From Pseudoxanthobacter soli DSM 19599 (GTDB taxonomy: Bacteria; Pseudomonadota; Alphaproteobacteria; Rhizobiales; Segnochrobactraceae): a stretch of DNA of 40,251 nucleotides. The stretch lies in the NCBI GenBank assembly GCA_945898215.1, contig CAMDHY010000030.1, positions 1 to 40,251 of the forward strand, written 5' to 3'. The position numbers were made by a program, and so were the translations under genes. This document shows positions 16,139 to 24,415 of this stretch, in pieces (the stretch's first letter is position 1; each line of letters starts with the position of its first letter). Below the pieces are notes generated by a model. It was given only the letters and a program-made list of their open reading frames with translations, ran no database searches and had not been told where the DNA came from.

Positions 16139-18012
16139 GCTGCGTCCTCCGTCTCGTGCACGGCGAAGATGCTGGCGCCGGAATCGGCGAGGCCGACGGT
16201 GGCGCGGAAGGGGGCGAAGAGCTCGCGGCCGACACCCTCGTGCATGGCGGAGAGATCCGCGGTGGCGAGCGGCCGGGCGGCCCACTCGTCCTCGTCGATG
16301 ATCACCTCGAGCTTACCGCGGACGGCGTCGACGCGGACGATGTCGCCGTCGCGAATCTTGGCGATCGGGCCGCCGTCGACGGCCTCTGGTGTGACGTGGA
16401 TCGCCGCCGGCACCTTGCCGGAGGCGCCCGACAGCCGCCCGTCGGTGACCAGCGCCACCTTGAAGCCCCGGTCCTGCAGCACGCCGAGCGGCGGCATCAG
16501 CTTGTGGAGCTCCGGCATGCCGTTCGCCCGCGGCCCCTGGAAGCGCACCACCGCCACCATGTCGCCGCCGAGGGTGCCGGCCTTGAAGGCCGCCTGCAGC
16601 TCTTCCTGGCTGTGGAAAACACGGGCCGGCGCCTGCACGACGTGGCGCTCGTCGGCGACGGCCGAGGTCTTGATGACGGCGCGGCCGAGGGTGCCGTCGA
16701 GGACGCGCAGGCCCCCCGTCGCCTGGAAGGGCTCGGCCGCTGGCCGCAGCACGGCGCGATCGGCGGAGGCGGCCGGCGCGTCGACCCAGTCGGCCTCGCC
16801 GCCGGCATCGAGCCGGGCCTCGACCGTGTAGCCGTCGAGACCGGTGCCCCAGATCGTCGTGACGTCGGCGTGCAAAAGGCCGGCGGACAAGAGTTCGCGG
16901 ATCATGAAGCCCATGCCGCCGGCGGCGTGGAAGTGGTTCACGTCTGCCTTGCCGTTCGGATAGATGCGGGCGATCAGCGGCGTCACCTCGGCAAGGTCGG
17001 CGAAGTCGTCCCAGGTGAGGCGGATGCCGGCGGCCGCCGCCATGGCAATCAGGTGGATGGTCAGGTTGGTGGAGCCGCCGGTGGCGTGCAGGCCGACGAT
17101 GCCGTTGACGAAGGCCTTCTCGTCGAGCACCCGGCCGACCGGCGTGTAGGCGTTGCCGAGCGCGGTGAGGGCGAGCGCGCGCTTGACGGCGACCTTGGTC
17201 AGCGCGTCGCGCAGCGGCGTGTTGGGGTTGACGAAGGAGGCGCCGGGCAGGTGCAGGCCCATGATCTCCATCAGCATCTGGTTGGAGTTGGCGGTGCCGT
17301 AGAAGGTGCAGGTGCCCGGGCCGTGATAGGACTGCGCCTCGGCTTCCAGCAGCGCGTCACGGCCGACCTTGCCCTCGGCATAGAGCTGGCGGATGCGAGA
17401 CTTCTCGTCGTTCGGCAGGCCCGATGTCATCGGCCCGGCCGGCACGAACACCGCCGGCAGGTGGCCGAACGACAGGGCGCCGATGACGAGGCCCGGCACG
17501 ATCTTGTCGCAGACGCCGAGATAGACGGCGGCGTCGAACATCTGGTGGGAGAGCGCGATCGCCGTCGACAGCGCGATCACCTCGCGGGAGAACAGCGACA
17601 GCTCCATGCCCGCCTCGCCCTGGGTGACGCCGTCGCACATCGCCGGCACGCCGCCGGCGACCTGGGTGGTGCCGCCGGCCTCGCGGGCCGCGTTACGGAT
17701 GACGTCCGGAAAGCGCTCGAATGGCTGATGGGCGGAGAGCATGTCGTTGTAGGCGGTGACGATGGCGAGGTTCGGCGCCTCGCCGGAGCGCAACTCCGCC
17801 TTGTCGCCGGGACCGCAGGCGGCGAAGCCGTGGGCGACGTTGGCGCAGCCGAGGCGCTTGCGGGTGGGGCTGCGCTCCGCGGCGGCGTCGATGCGCTCGA
17901 GATAGCGCGCGCGGCCGGAGCGGCTGCGGCGGACGATGCGGTGCGTCACCTCACCGAGGCGGGCGTGCAGGGCGCCGGGGGAACGATGGCCGGAGTTCAA
18001 GGTGCCGGTCAT
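16135..18012 (-). CDS. edd: 6-phosphogluconate dehydratase
   Basis: A 625-residue member of the IlvD/Edd dehydratase family. It converts 6-phosphogluconate to KDPG in the cytoplasm. The three cysteines expected to hold the [4Fe-4S] cluster are Cys126 (AMCDGVTQG), Cys168 (GVCDK) and Cys235 ([13 protein letters not shown]). Length and N-terminal region ([21 protein letters not shown]) are those of Edd rather than IlvD. AGGAGG lies just upstream of the ATG. A 133-base gap separates it from pgl, so it could have its own promoter, but the order zwf-pgl-edd is the common Rhizobiales operon. Confidence 0.95.
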   Translation of the reverse strand: MTGTLNSGHRSPGALHARLGEVTHRIVRRSRSGRARYLERIDAAAERSPTRKRLGCANVAHGFAACGPGDKAELRSGEAPNLAIVTAYNDMLSAHQPFERFPDVIRNAAREAGGTTQVAGGVPAMCDGVTQGEAGMELSLFSREVIALSTAIALSHQMFDAAVYLGVCDKIVPGLVIGALSFGHLPAVFVPAGPMTSGLPNDEKSRIRQLYAEGKVGRDALLEAEAQSYHGPGTCTFYGTANSNQMLMEIMGLHLPGASFVNPNTPLRDALTKVAVKRALALTALGNAYTPVGRVLDEKAFVNGIVGLHATGGSTNLTIHLIAMAAAAGIRLTWDDFADLAEVTPLIARIYPNGKADVNHFHAAGGMGFMIRELLSAGLLHADVTTIWGTGLDGYTVEARLDAGGEADWVDAPAASADRAVLRPAAEPFQATGGLRVLDGTLGRAVIKTSAVADERHVVQAPARVFHSQEELQAAFKAGTLGGDMVAVVRFQGPRANGMPELHKLMPPLGVLQDRGFKVALVTDGRLSGASGKVPAAIHVTPEAVDGGPIAKIRDGDIVRVDAVRGKLEVIIDEDEWAARPLATADLSAMHEGVGRELFAPFRATVGLADSGASIFAVHETEDAA

Positions 18013-18145
18013 GACGGGCCTCCTAAGCTGGGCGGGGCGCGCGCGTCGTCGACGTGCGGAGCACAGTCACCGACATCAGATGCACGCGGCGTGCCGCAGG
18101 GCGCGCGCCGAGATCGGCGCGGCGATCGTGTCCGGAGCGTTTCGC

Positions 18146-18853
18146 TCACGGACACCAGAAGACGTCGATGCCGCGGCTGGCGCTGCGCAGCACCGCCCGC
18201 ACCGGCATGTCCGCGACGGGGCCGTCAGCCAGCGCCGCGTCGAGCGTCGTGCGCTTGGCGGCGCCCTCGATGTGGAGCGCCAGCGTGTCGGCGGCGCGCA
18301 CCACCGGCAGCGTCAGCGTGATGCGCGGCTCGACGGCGGCGGCGGCGCTGACCTCTGCGATGCGGCGGTCGCGCGGCGGCGACAGCGCCCCGGCGAGGCC
18401 GTCGCCGTGCGGGAAATAGGAGGCGGTGTGGCCGTCGTCGCCCATGCCGAGGATGGCGACGGTGAGCGGCCAGGCCAGCGCGTCGAGCGCCTGCTCGAGA
18501 GCCGGAAAGCCGTCCTCGGGGGTGGCATCGCCGGTGTAGAGCGGCACGAAGGTGGCGGATGCGGCGGGGCCCTGCAGCAGGTGCTTGCGCACCAGCGCGC
18601 CGTTCGAGCGGTCGGAGCTCTCGTCGACCCAGCGCTCGTCGATCAGCGTGACGAGCACCTGGCCCCACGGGATCGCCGCCTCAGACAGCTTCTCGAAGAA
18701 GCGCGACGGGGTGTGGCCGCCGGAGACGGCGAGGCTGGCGCGGCCGGAGATGGCGATGCGGGCGGAGAGCTTGCCGGCGACGAACGCGGCGAAGCTCGTC
18801 GCCAGCGCCTCGCGGTCGGCCGCCTCGTGCCAGCGCAGAACCGGATCGCTCAT
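18146..18853 (-). CDS. pgl: 6-phosphogluconolactonase
   Basis: A 235-residue protein that hydrolyses 6-phosphogluconolactone to 6-phosphogluconate. The family motifs are clear: SGGHTPSRFFEKL (phosphate loop), VTLIDERWVDESSDRSN, and ILGMGDDGHTASYFP. These are typical of the DevB/Pgl type related to glucosamine-6-phosphate isomerases. The ATG at 18851-18853 overlaps the zwf stop by four bases, so translation is coupled to glucose-6-phosphate dehydrogenase. A longer reading frame upstream runs inside zwf in another frame and is not real. Confidence 0.94.
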   Translation of the reverse strand: MSDPVLRWHEAADREALATSFAAFVAGKLSARIAISGRASLAVSGGHTPSRFFEKLSEAAIPWGQVLVTLIDERWVDESSDRSNGALVRKHLLQGPAASATFVPLYTGDATPEDGFPALEQALDALAWPLTVAILGMGDDGHTASYFPHGDGLAGALSPPRDRRIAEVSAAAAVEPRITLTLPVVRAADTLALHIEGAAKRTTLDAALADGPVADMPVRAVLRSASRGIDVFWCP

Positions 18854-20328
18854 CGGTCGTCCTCGTGCCAGGTGCGGCCGTCGCGCTCGATCAGGGCGAT
18901 CGAGGCGGACGGGCCCCATGTACCGGAGGTGTATGGCTTCGGTGCGTCGCTCGAGCTCTTCCAGGCTTCCAGGATCGGGTCGATCCAGCCCCAGGCCGCC
19001 TCGACCTCGTCGCGGCGCATGAACAGCGTCTGGTTGCCGCGCACGACGTCCATCAGGAGACGCTCGTAGGCCTCGTGGTGGCGGACGTTGAAGGCCTCGG
19101 CGAAGCTCATGTCGAGGGGCACGTGGCTCAAACGCATGCCGCCGGGGCCGGGGTCCTTGATCATCAGCCAGAGCTTCACGCCCTCGTCGGGTTGCAGGCG
19201 GATGACGAGGTGGTTTGCAGAGATCGGACCGGCGGAGGAGCCGAACAGCGAATAGGGGATCGGCCGGAAGGCGACGACGATCTCCGAGACGCGCGAGGGC
19301 AGGCGCTTGCCGGTGCGCAGGTAGAACGGCGTGCCGGCCCAGCGCCAGTTGCCGAGCTCGGCCTTGATGGCGACGAAGGTCTCGGTGGTGCTGTCGGTGC
19401 GGCCGAGCTCGTCGTGATAGCCGGGCACGGCGCCGCCGTCGCTTGCGCCGGCGCGGTACTGGCCGCGCACGGTGACGGTGCCGACGGTGGTCGGGTCGAT
19501 CGGCTTCAGGGCCTTCAGGACCTTGAGCTTCTCGTCGCGCACCGCATCGGCGTCGAGCGAGGCCGGCGGCTCCATGGCGGTGAGACAGACGAGCTGCAGG
19601 ATGTGGTTCTGCACCATGTCGCGCAGCGCGCCGGCGGTGTCGTAATAGCCGGCACGCCCGCCGACGCCGATCGTCTCGCCGACGGTGATCTGCACGTGGT
19701 CGATGTGGGCGGCGTTCCAAAGCGGCTCGAACAGGGCGTTGGCGAAGCGCAGCGCCATCAGGTTCTGCACCGTTTCCTTGCCCAGATAGTGGTCGATGCG
19801 GTAGATCGCCTCTTCCGGGAAGAAGGCGCCGACCTCGTCGTTGAGGGCACGGGCGGTCTCGAGGCTCTTGCCGATCGGCTTCTCCAGCACGACGCGGACG
19901 AGCGGCGTGACGAGGCCGGCCTCGGCGATGCGCCGGGAGATCTCGCCGAACAACTCGGGAGCGGTGGCGAGATAGAAGACGCGGACGCGGTCGGCGTTGG
20001 GGGCGAGCTTCTCGGCGAGCGCCGGCCAGCCGGCATCGGAGGTGGCGTCCACCGACACATAGGACAGCCGCTCGATGAAGCTCGCGGCGACGTCGGCGTG
20101 CAGTTCGTGCGCCGGCACGTATTCGGCGAGCGCCTTGCGCGCCTCCTCGCGGAACTCCTCGTCGCTGACCGGGCGGCGGGAGGCGCCGATGATGCGGGCC
20201 TCCTCCGGCATCTGGCCCGCGAGGTAGCGGTGATAGAGCGCGGGAATGAGCTTGCGACGGGCGAGGTCGCCGGTCGCTCCGAAGACGACGAGGTCGAACG
20301 GCTCGACGGCGATGGTGCGAGCGATCAC
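18850..20328 (-). CDS. zwf: Glucose-6-phosphate 1-dehydrogenase
   Basis: A 492-residue NAD(P)-dependent enzyme that oxidises glucose-6-phosphate to the lactone, feeding the Entner-Doudoroff and pentose-phosphate routes. The coenzyme motif is FGATGDLARRK (residues 16-26), and the substrate/catalytic motif is RIDHYLGKE (177-185), followed by ETVQNLMALRFAN. I place the start at GTG 20328: AGAAGGA lies upstream on the minus strand at suitable spacing and the length then equals the family norm. An open extension to 20526 has no similarity. It heads the zwf-pgl-edd-eda block, and a 15-base palindrome 55 bases upstream of the start may be the operator. Confidence 0.95.
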   Translation of the reverse strand: MIARTIAVEPFDLVVFGATGDLARRKLIPALYHRYLAGQMPEEARIIGASRRPVSDEEFREEARKALAEYVPAHELHADVAASFIERLSYVSVDATSDAGWPALAEKLAPNADRVRVFYLATAPELFGEISRRIAEAGLVTPLVRVVLEKPIGKSLETARALNDEVGAFFPEEAIYRIDHYLGKETVQNLMALRFANALFEPLWNAAHIDHVQITVGETIGVGGRAGYYDTAGALRDMVQNHILQLVCLTAMEPPASLDADAVRDEKLKVLKALKPIDPTTVGTVTVRGQYRAGASDGGAVPGYHDELGRTDSTTETFVAIKAELGNWRWAGTPFYLRTGKRLPSRVSEIVVAFRPIPYSLFGSSAGPISANHLVIRLQPDEGVKLWLMIKDPGPGGMRLSHVPLDMSFAEAFNVRHHEAYERLLMDVVRGNQTLFMRRDEVEAAWGWIDPILEAWKSSSDAPKPYTSGTWGPSASIALIERDGRTWHEDDR

Positions 20329-20382
20329 GGTGTCGATCCTTCTCGTGTCGGCGCCGGGGAGGTCGACGACGGACGCGGTCCA

Positions 20383-20397
20383 TGCTGCAGTGCAGCA
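20383..20397. promoter_or_regulatory. 15-base palindrome upstream of zwf, PhaR-like site
   Basis: TGCTGCA-G-TGCAGCA is a perfect palindrome 55 bases upstream of the zwf start. Its core CTGC-N3-GCAG equals the recognition sequence reported for PhaR, the alphaproteobacterial regulator of polyhydroxyalkanoate granule genes. The core alone could occur once or twice in 40 kb of this composition, but the longer 7-base arms and the promoter position make chance less likely. PhaR binding is an inference. Confidence 0.45.
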
Positions 20398-20575
20398 ATG
20401 GCGAGAATGCGGCCGCGGCTTGCTCGCCGCGCCGGCGCGGCCGAGTAGCAGCCTCCTGGCCGGAAAGGCAAGCGCGGGGACGGCCTCGCCGCCATCGCGA
20501 CCCGCACCGTGGCAGCCCGGCGACAACCTCGCGCCGTTTCCGCGCCCGGGCGGGCTGCGCGCGACGCGGGACCGA

Positions 20576-21265
20576 TCAGAAGGTGTAGCCGAAAGACTCG
20601 ATCTCGCGGGCGTAGCGGCGCGCGACCGTGGCCTTGGTCGGCTCGTCGTAATAGCTGCGGTAGTCCGGCTTCTCGCCCGGCCTCGAGACGTTGAGGTGGG
20701 CGAGCGTCGGCGGGTCGTCGATGCCGAGGCGCGCCATAACGGCGTCGAAGTCCGCCGAGAGGGTCTCGAAGCGCATCACCTCGTCGGCGACGATCTTGCC
20801 GCCGATCGCGTAGATGTCGAAGTTCGGGATCGTGCGGCGTCGCCAGCCGCGGCGGACGAACTCGGCGAAGGTGCCGGCTTCCTTGCCGTTGCGCTTGCGG
20901 TAGAGGTAGTGCGAGACCTCGCGGTCCCACGGATTGCGCTCGATGGTGATCTTGGTAAAGGTCGCCCACTGCTCCGGCGTGCAGAGGCGGCGCACCGTCT
21001 TCGCATAGGCGTGGTTGGGCAACTGGATGCCGGCCTTTTTGGCGTCCATGCCGAAGGCCCAGGCGAGGCGCGACCAGAACGGCACGGTGTCGAGCGGCAC
21101 GATGTTGTTCTGCTCGCCGCGGCCGCGCCGGTGCGCCTCGAACTTCGAGACGTTGGTGATGATGTCCTCCGGGCCGCAGAGCTGCGCGAGGGCGAGCTCG
21201 ACGCTGGTGGAGCCGGTCTTCATGGTGCGCAGGAAGATGAACCGGCGCTCGAACGAAACGATCAT
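20576..21265 (-). CDS. Sulfotransferase-family protein
   Basis: A 229-residue protein with the two binding motifs for the sulfate donor PAPS. The 5'-phosphosulfate loop is FLRTMKTGSTS (residues 11-21), and the 3'-phosphate motif is TIERNPWDREVSHYLYR (about 106-122). It resembles the bacterial Sulfotransfer_2-type enzymes that sulfate surface glycans or lipids; the acceptor is unknown. No signal peptide is visible, and no glycan biosynthesis genes adjoin it. Two ATGs are adjacent (21268 and 21265); GGAAGGG just upstream spaces better for 21265. It is followed on the same strand by zwf, 247 bases away, so co-transcription is doubtful. Confidence 0.8.
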   Translation of the reverse strand: MIVSFERRFIFLRTMKTGSTSVELALAQLCGPEDIITNVSKFEAHRRGRGEQNNIVPLDTVPFWSRLAWAFGMDAKKAGIQLPNHAYAKTVRRLCTPEQWATFTKITIERNPWDREVSHYLYRKRNGKEAGTFAEFVRRGWRRRTIPNFDIYAIGGKIVADEVMRFETLSADFDAVMARLGIDDPPTLAHLNVSRPGEKPDYRSYYDEPTKATVARRYAREIESFGYTF

Positions 21266-21306
21266 CATGCCCTTCCATCGCGCGCCGGGGGACGGCGCGG
21301 CGGCGT

Positions 21307-21322
21307 CGATCCGGACGGATCG
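21307..21322. promoter_or_regulatory. Dyad upstream of the sulfotransferase gene
   Basis: CGATCCG (21307-21313) and CGGATCG (21316-21322) form 7-base arms around two central bases, 42 bases upstream of the minus-strand sulfotransferase start. It may be an operator or a hairpin ending the upstream GNAT transcript, which stops at 21394. No T-rich tail is seen. Confidence 0.3.
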
Positions 21323-21393
21323 GACGGGTGGATTGCGGGTGCGGTTCTAGTCGCTCGGCCGGCCGCCTCCAAACGGAAAGCGCGGCCCCTCCA

Positions 21394-21924
21394 TCAGCGG
21401 CGCGGCGGGGCGAGGTCGAGGACGAGCGTTCGCTCAACCGCCGGTGTGCCCCACTGGACGCCGGCATTCTCGTCTTCGAGGCGGAAGCCGGCGTCGCGGT
21501 AGAGGCGGTCCGCGGCATCGAGACCCGCCAGCGTCGAGAGCGCGAGTCGGCGGTGGCCGACGGCGCGGGCGGCGGTGATCGCCTCGTCGAGAAGCCGCCG
21601 TCCAAGGCCGCGGCCGCGCAGGCGGTCGGACATGATGAACCAGCGCAGGCGGGCGGGTTCGCCCGAGCCGTCGACGGCGATGAAGCCCTCCACCTCGCCG
21701 TCGAGGACGACGGTGGCGACGTGGTCGCGGTCGGTCACGAAACCGGTGAGGAAGGCCGAGCACTCGGTCGCGACGCGGGCCTCGAAGGCGAGGCCGAAGC
21801 CGTGGCTCTGCGCATAGTGGCGGGCGTGCAGGAGGGTGACGCGGCCGATGGCGCCGGGCGTCCAGCCGGCGACGATTTGCGGCTCGGGGAGAGGGCGTGC
21901 CCCGCTGTCCGGACGCGGGCTCAT
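21394..21924 (-). CDS. GNAT-family N-acetyltransferase
   Basis: A 176-residue acetyl-CoA-dependent transferase. The acetyl-CoA loop (motif A) is SDRLRGRGLGRRLLDEAI, about residues 98-115, followed by LALSTLAGLDAADRLYRDAG and GFRLEDE, the usual motif B region. The N-terminal part (VTLLHARHYAQSHGFGLAFE) matches the group often found attached or adjacent to MarR/TetR-type regulators. The substrate is unknown. Its ATG overlaps the stop of the TetR gene by four bases, so regulator and enzyme are made together. Confidence 0.85.
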   Translation of the reverse strand: MSPRPDSGARPLPEPQIVAGWTPGAIGRVTLLHARHYAQSHGFGLAFEARVATECSAFLTGFVTDRDHVATVVLDGEVEGFIAVDGSGEPARLRWFIMSDRLRGRGLGRRLLDEAITAARAVGHRRLALSTLAGLDAADRLYRDAGFRLEDENAGVQWGTPAVERTLVLDLAPPRR

Positions 21925-22568
21925 CGCGGCGCCAGCCCGCGCACGACGAGGGCCGCCGTCGCGGCGGCGAAGCCGGCGTCGAGCGTGCCGCCCCCGGCGA
22001 GCACCCGGAACCAGACGATCGCGGCGACGTGGTCGGCAACGGCGTCGGCGCAGACGTCGCGGCGCACCCGGCCGCGGCGGCGGGCGGCGGCGACGATCGA
22101 CCCGACGATACGCCGGCGCGGCTCGACGAGGCGGGCGAGCAGGCGCGTCCGGTCCTCGGGAGAGGCCTGCGCGTCCACCACCAGGCCGGCGAGGACGGCG
22201 ACGAGGCCGGTGCGGGCGAACAGCTCGAACAGCCGCGTCAGCAGGGTGGCGATGTCGGCTTCGGGATCGCCGGTCGGCGGGTCGAATCGCTCGTCGGCGG
22301 CGAAGCGGTCGTAGACGGCGATGAACAGCGCGGTGCGGTCGGCATAGCGGCGGTAGAGCGTCGGGCGGCCGACGCCGGCGCGGGCGGCGACGGCCTCGAT
22401 GGTGACGGCGCGGTAGCCGGTCTCGCGGACGAGGGCGAGGGCGGCGTCGAGGATCGCCCGGTCGGCGGCGAGCGAGCGCGGCCGGCCGGGGCGTCGCACC
22501 GCCTCGCGGGCGGGCAGGACGGGTTCCACGGCAGGCGTGATCGGGGGCGTGATGGCGGCGGTCTGCAT
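21921..22568 (-). CDS. TetR-family transcriptional regulator
   Basis: A 215-residue regulator with a TetR helix-turn-helix (AILDAALALVRETGYRAVTI, EAVAARAGVGRPTLYRRYAD, RTALF; residues about 33-77) after a proline-rich leader. The C-terminal domain is of the TetR_C_11-like type and identifies no ligand. I prefer the ATG at 22568. An upstream in-frame ATG at 22604 falls inside a 23-base palindrome that is probably this protein's operator. The gene is coupled to the GNAT gene downstream and is divergent from the DUF1330 gene, so both directions are likely controlled from the same site. Confidence 0.85.
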   Translation of the reverse strand: MQTAAITPPITPAVEPVLPAREAVRRPGRPRSLAADRAILDAALALVRETGYRAVTIEAVAARAGVGRPTLYRRYADRTALFIAVYDRFAADERFDPPTGDPEADIATLLTRLFELFARTGLVAVLAGLVVDAQASPEDRTRLLARLVEPRRRIVGSIVAAARRRGRVRRDVCADAVADHVAAIVWFRVLAGGGTLDAGFAAATAALVVRGLAPR

Positions 22569-22593
22569 CGGAGGATAGGCCCGGAGGATGGTG

Positions 22594-22616
22594 TTACGGT
22601 ACATCCTGTATCGTAA
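22594..22616. promoter_or_regulatory. 23-base TetR operator candidate
   Basis: TTACGGTACA (22594-22603) and TGTATCGTAA (22607-22616) are inverted repeats with one mismatch around three central bases. The region is AT-richer than its surroundings. It lies 26 bases upstream of the TetR start and 178 bases upstream of the divergent DUF1330 start. Size and symmetry are those of TetR-family autoregulatory sites. Confidence 0.65.
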
Positions 22617-22793
22617 ATGAGGCCGCCGCGCATTCCGAAAACCGACGCGTGCTCCGTCGGCCGGGCTACGCCGCGGTGTCGCGGCATGGCGCGGCCGCAT
22701 GACCTCGCAGGTCATCGATCCCGCGCGGCCGGACGGCGAGGGTGGTGCCGCGGCGGCCGGAGGGTCCGGCCGCACCGTAAACGGGAGCACCCC

Positions 22794-23144
22794 ATGCAGA
22801 CCTTTGCGATCGGCCGCCTGCGCGACGTCACGCTCGGTGACGACATCATCGCCTACCTCGAGGGAATCGATGCGACGCTCGCGCCGTTCGGCGGCGCGTT
22901 CATCGTCCACGGCGGACCGGCGACGGTGCTGGAGGGGGCGTGGGAGGGCGATCTCGTGGTGATCGGCTTCCCGGGCCGGGCGGCGGCGGAGGGCTGGTAC
23001 GCCTCGTCGGCCTATCGCGCGATCGCTGGGCTGAGGACACGGAACGCGGCGTGCGACGTCATCCTCATCGACGGCGTCGAGGCCGGACATCGGGCGACGG
23101 ACGTGCTCGCGCGCGAGCGGGCGGCGCGGGCCTTGGTGGGCTGA
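22794..23144 (+). CDS. DUF1330 domain protein
   Basis: A 116-residue protein of the DUF1330 family, small ferredoxin-like alpha/beta barrels of unknown function related to dimeric stress-response barrels. Seen are IIAYLEGIDATLAPFGGAFI, VHGGPATVLEG and LVVIGFPGRAAAEGWYAS, followed by SAYRAIAGLRTRNAACDVIL, the full family pattern. ACGGGAG lies seven bases upstream of ATG 22794. It is divergent from the TetR gene and so is a probable target of it. An open extension upstream to 22617 has no family similarity. Confidence 0.83.
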   Translation: MQTFAIGRLRDVTLGDDIIAYLEGIDATLAPFGGAFIVHGGPATVLEGAWEGDLVVIGFPGRAAAEGWYASSAYRAIAGLRTRNAACDVILIDGVEAGHRATDVLARERAARALVG

Positions 23145-23183
23145 GGCACCGGATTTGGCGGCCGCGTAGCGCCGGAAATGCGA

Positions 23184-23279
23184 ACGGGCGGCGTCCGGCG
23201 CCGCCCGTCACAGGATCGAGCCGGCGGCGCTAGGCGCCGCCCGTGATGGGGTCGAACCAGCGGCGGGCACGGCCCGCCG
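23184..23279. terminator. Three consecutive hairpins between convergent genes
   Basis: Stem one is ACGGGCGGCG (23184-23193) with CGCCGCCCGT (23199-23208), 10 pairs. Stem two is GGCGGCGC (23223-23230) with GCGCCGCC (23234-23241), 8 pairs. Stem three is CGGCGGGC (23261-23268) with GCCCGCCG (23272-23279), 8 pairs. Positions 23197-23232 and 23233-23268 are also direct repeats matching at 27 of 36 bases. Lying between DUF1330 and hasA-like gene ends, they probably stop transcription from both sides, though T-rich tails are absent. Confidence 0.55.
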
Positions 23280-23283
23280 ACCC

Positions 23284-24267
23284 TCAGAGTTCGAAGTCGC
23301 CGGCGGTGAGCTTCAGCTTGCCGTCGAGGTCGAGGGCGATGTCGGCCTGGCCGTCGCCGTCGAGGTCGCCCAGAACGACGGTCTTGCCGTCGGCGTACTG
23401 GTAGACCAGCAAGCCGGCCTTCCCGGACAACTGGCCCTTGCCGTCGAACGTAAAGGCCTGGCTGCCGCTCTTCACCGCGTTGGCGTCGATGGCGGAGAGG
23501 TCGATGGTGTCCTCGTCGACGGCGAAGTCGGTGATCGCGTCGGTCTTGCCGGACGCGGTCCCGAGATCGGACGCCTGCTTGAAGACGAACTTGTCCGCGC
23601 CGGTGCCGCCCGACATCGTGTCGCGCCCGGCGCCGCCCTCGATGGTGTCGTCGCCGGCGCCGCCGCTCAGGGTGTCGTTGCCGCCGCCGCCCTTCAGCGT
23701 GTCGTTGCCCTTGCCGCCGGAGAAGCTGTCGTTGCCGTTCTTGCCGTCGGCGGTGTCGTCGAACTTGGTGCCGGTCCAGCGATCGTTGCCCTGGGAGCCG
23801 ACGATCTTCTGCGCCTCGCCCTTCAGGGCCTCGAGGAGCAGCGAGCCGTCGGCCTCGCCGGTCGCCCAGCCCATCAGGGCGTAGATGACGTCGCCGGAGC
23901 TCGGATCGTCGTCCGCGTCGATGGAGAAGCCGGAGATCGTCAGCTCGGTGTTGTAGCCGGTGAAGTTGCCGCTGCTGTCGACCTTGCCCTTGCCGTAGGT
24001 GCCGAAGTCGATCTTGTCGATGGTGCCGGTGAGCTCGTGGGTGGCGAGCACGTAGGCGAAGTCCTCGCCCCACAGGGAGACCAGCTTGTTCTTCGCGGCA
24101 TTGTCGCTGGTGGCGTAGCCGTTGACGATCTGGTCGCCGTCGAACTGGCTGTCGTCGCCGTAGAAGGTCGGCTGGCCGGACGTGTCGGGGAGGAACGATT
24201 CGATGTACTTGTTGAAATCGATGCCGGACGACGGCGCGTTCTTGCCCGCCTTGAAGGTGATGACCAT
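23284..24267 (-). CDS. HasA-type haemophore domain fused to RTX repeats (copy 1)
   Basis: A 327-residue protein without a Sec signal, built for type I secretion. Residues about 1-155 resemble the HasA haemophore: GIDFNKYIESF, PTFYGDD, then Tyr72 and His77 in DFAYVLATHELTG, and IDKIDFG. The spacing from His77 to FG equals that from His83 in Serratia HasA as I recall it, and Tyr72 fits the haem ligand Tyr75; the loop carrying His32 is short and has no histidine. About six GGxGxDxLx calcium-binding nonapeptides follow (171-225). A serralysin-like C-terminal domain ends in KLTAGDFEL, a usual ABC-secretion tail. Classical HasA lacks RTX repeats. GGAGAT precedes ATG 24267. It lies downstream of copy 2 on the same strand. 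Confidence 0.83.
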   Translation of the reverse strand: MVITFKAGKNAPSSGIDFNKYIESFLPDTSGQPTFYGDDSQFDGDQIVNGYATSDNAAKNKLVSLWGEDFAYVLATHELTGTIDKIDFGTYGKGKVDSSGNFTGYNTELTISGFSIDADDDPSSGDVIYALMGWATGEADGSLLLEALKGEAQKIVGSQGNDRWTGTKFDDTADGKNGNDSFSGGKGNDTLKGGGGNDTLSGGAGDDTIEGGAGRDTMSGGTGADKFVFKQASDLGTASGKTDAITDFAVDEDTIDLSAIDANAVKSGSQAFTFDGKGQLSGKAGLLVYQYADGKTVVLGDLDGDGQADIALDLDGKLKLTAGDFEL

Positions 24268-24376
24268 GTCGGTATCTCCGCTCACGAGGGGACGCGACAG
24301 GCGGGCGGGGTAGCCGGGGCCTTCGCGTGCAGCCAAGGCACCCGCGGCCGCCGCCGCCGGTGTGGGGCGCGCCGGT

Positions 24377-24402
24377 CCGCCGGCGACCGAGGCCGCCGGC
24401 GG
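24377..24402 (-). other. Inverted repeat between the two haemophore genes
   Basis: CCGCCGGC (24377-24384) and GCCGGCGG (24395-24402) form an 8-base stem with a 10-base loop in the 148-base gap between copy 2 and copy 1. No T-rich run follows on the minus strand. It could act as an attenuator or an mRNA-stabilising end; in Serratia a hairpin after hasA limits read-through. Confidence 0.35.
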
Positions 24403-24415
24403 TCACGGGGGCGCG

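Noticed and set aside
2581-23255. A 15-base sequence (CCGTGATGGGGTCGA) shared by 2581-2595 and 23241-23255
   Set aside because: Both lie near gene ends, but the match does not extend and, in GC-rich DNA, one such pair in 40 kb can arise by chance.
23245-23262. tRNA T-arm-like string GGGGTCGAACC
   Set aside because: No acceptor stem, anticodon arm or D arm can be built around it; it belongs to a hairpin array.
23590-23760. Tandem 27-base DNA repeats that could look like a CRISPR or satellite array
   Set aside because: They encode the RTX nonapeptides of a haemophore in frame; there are no spacers.
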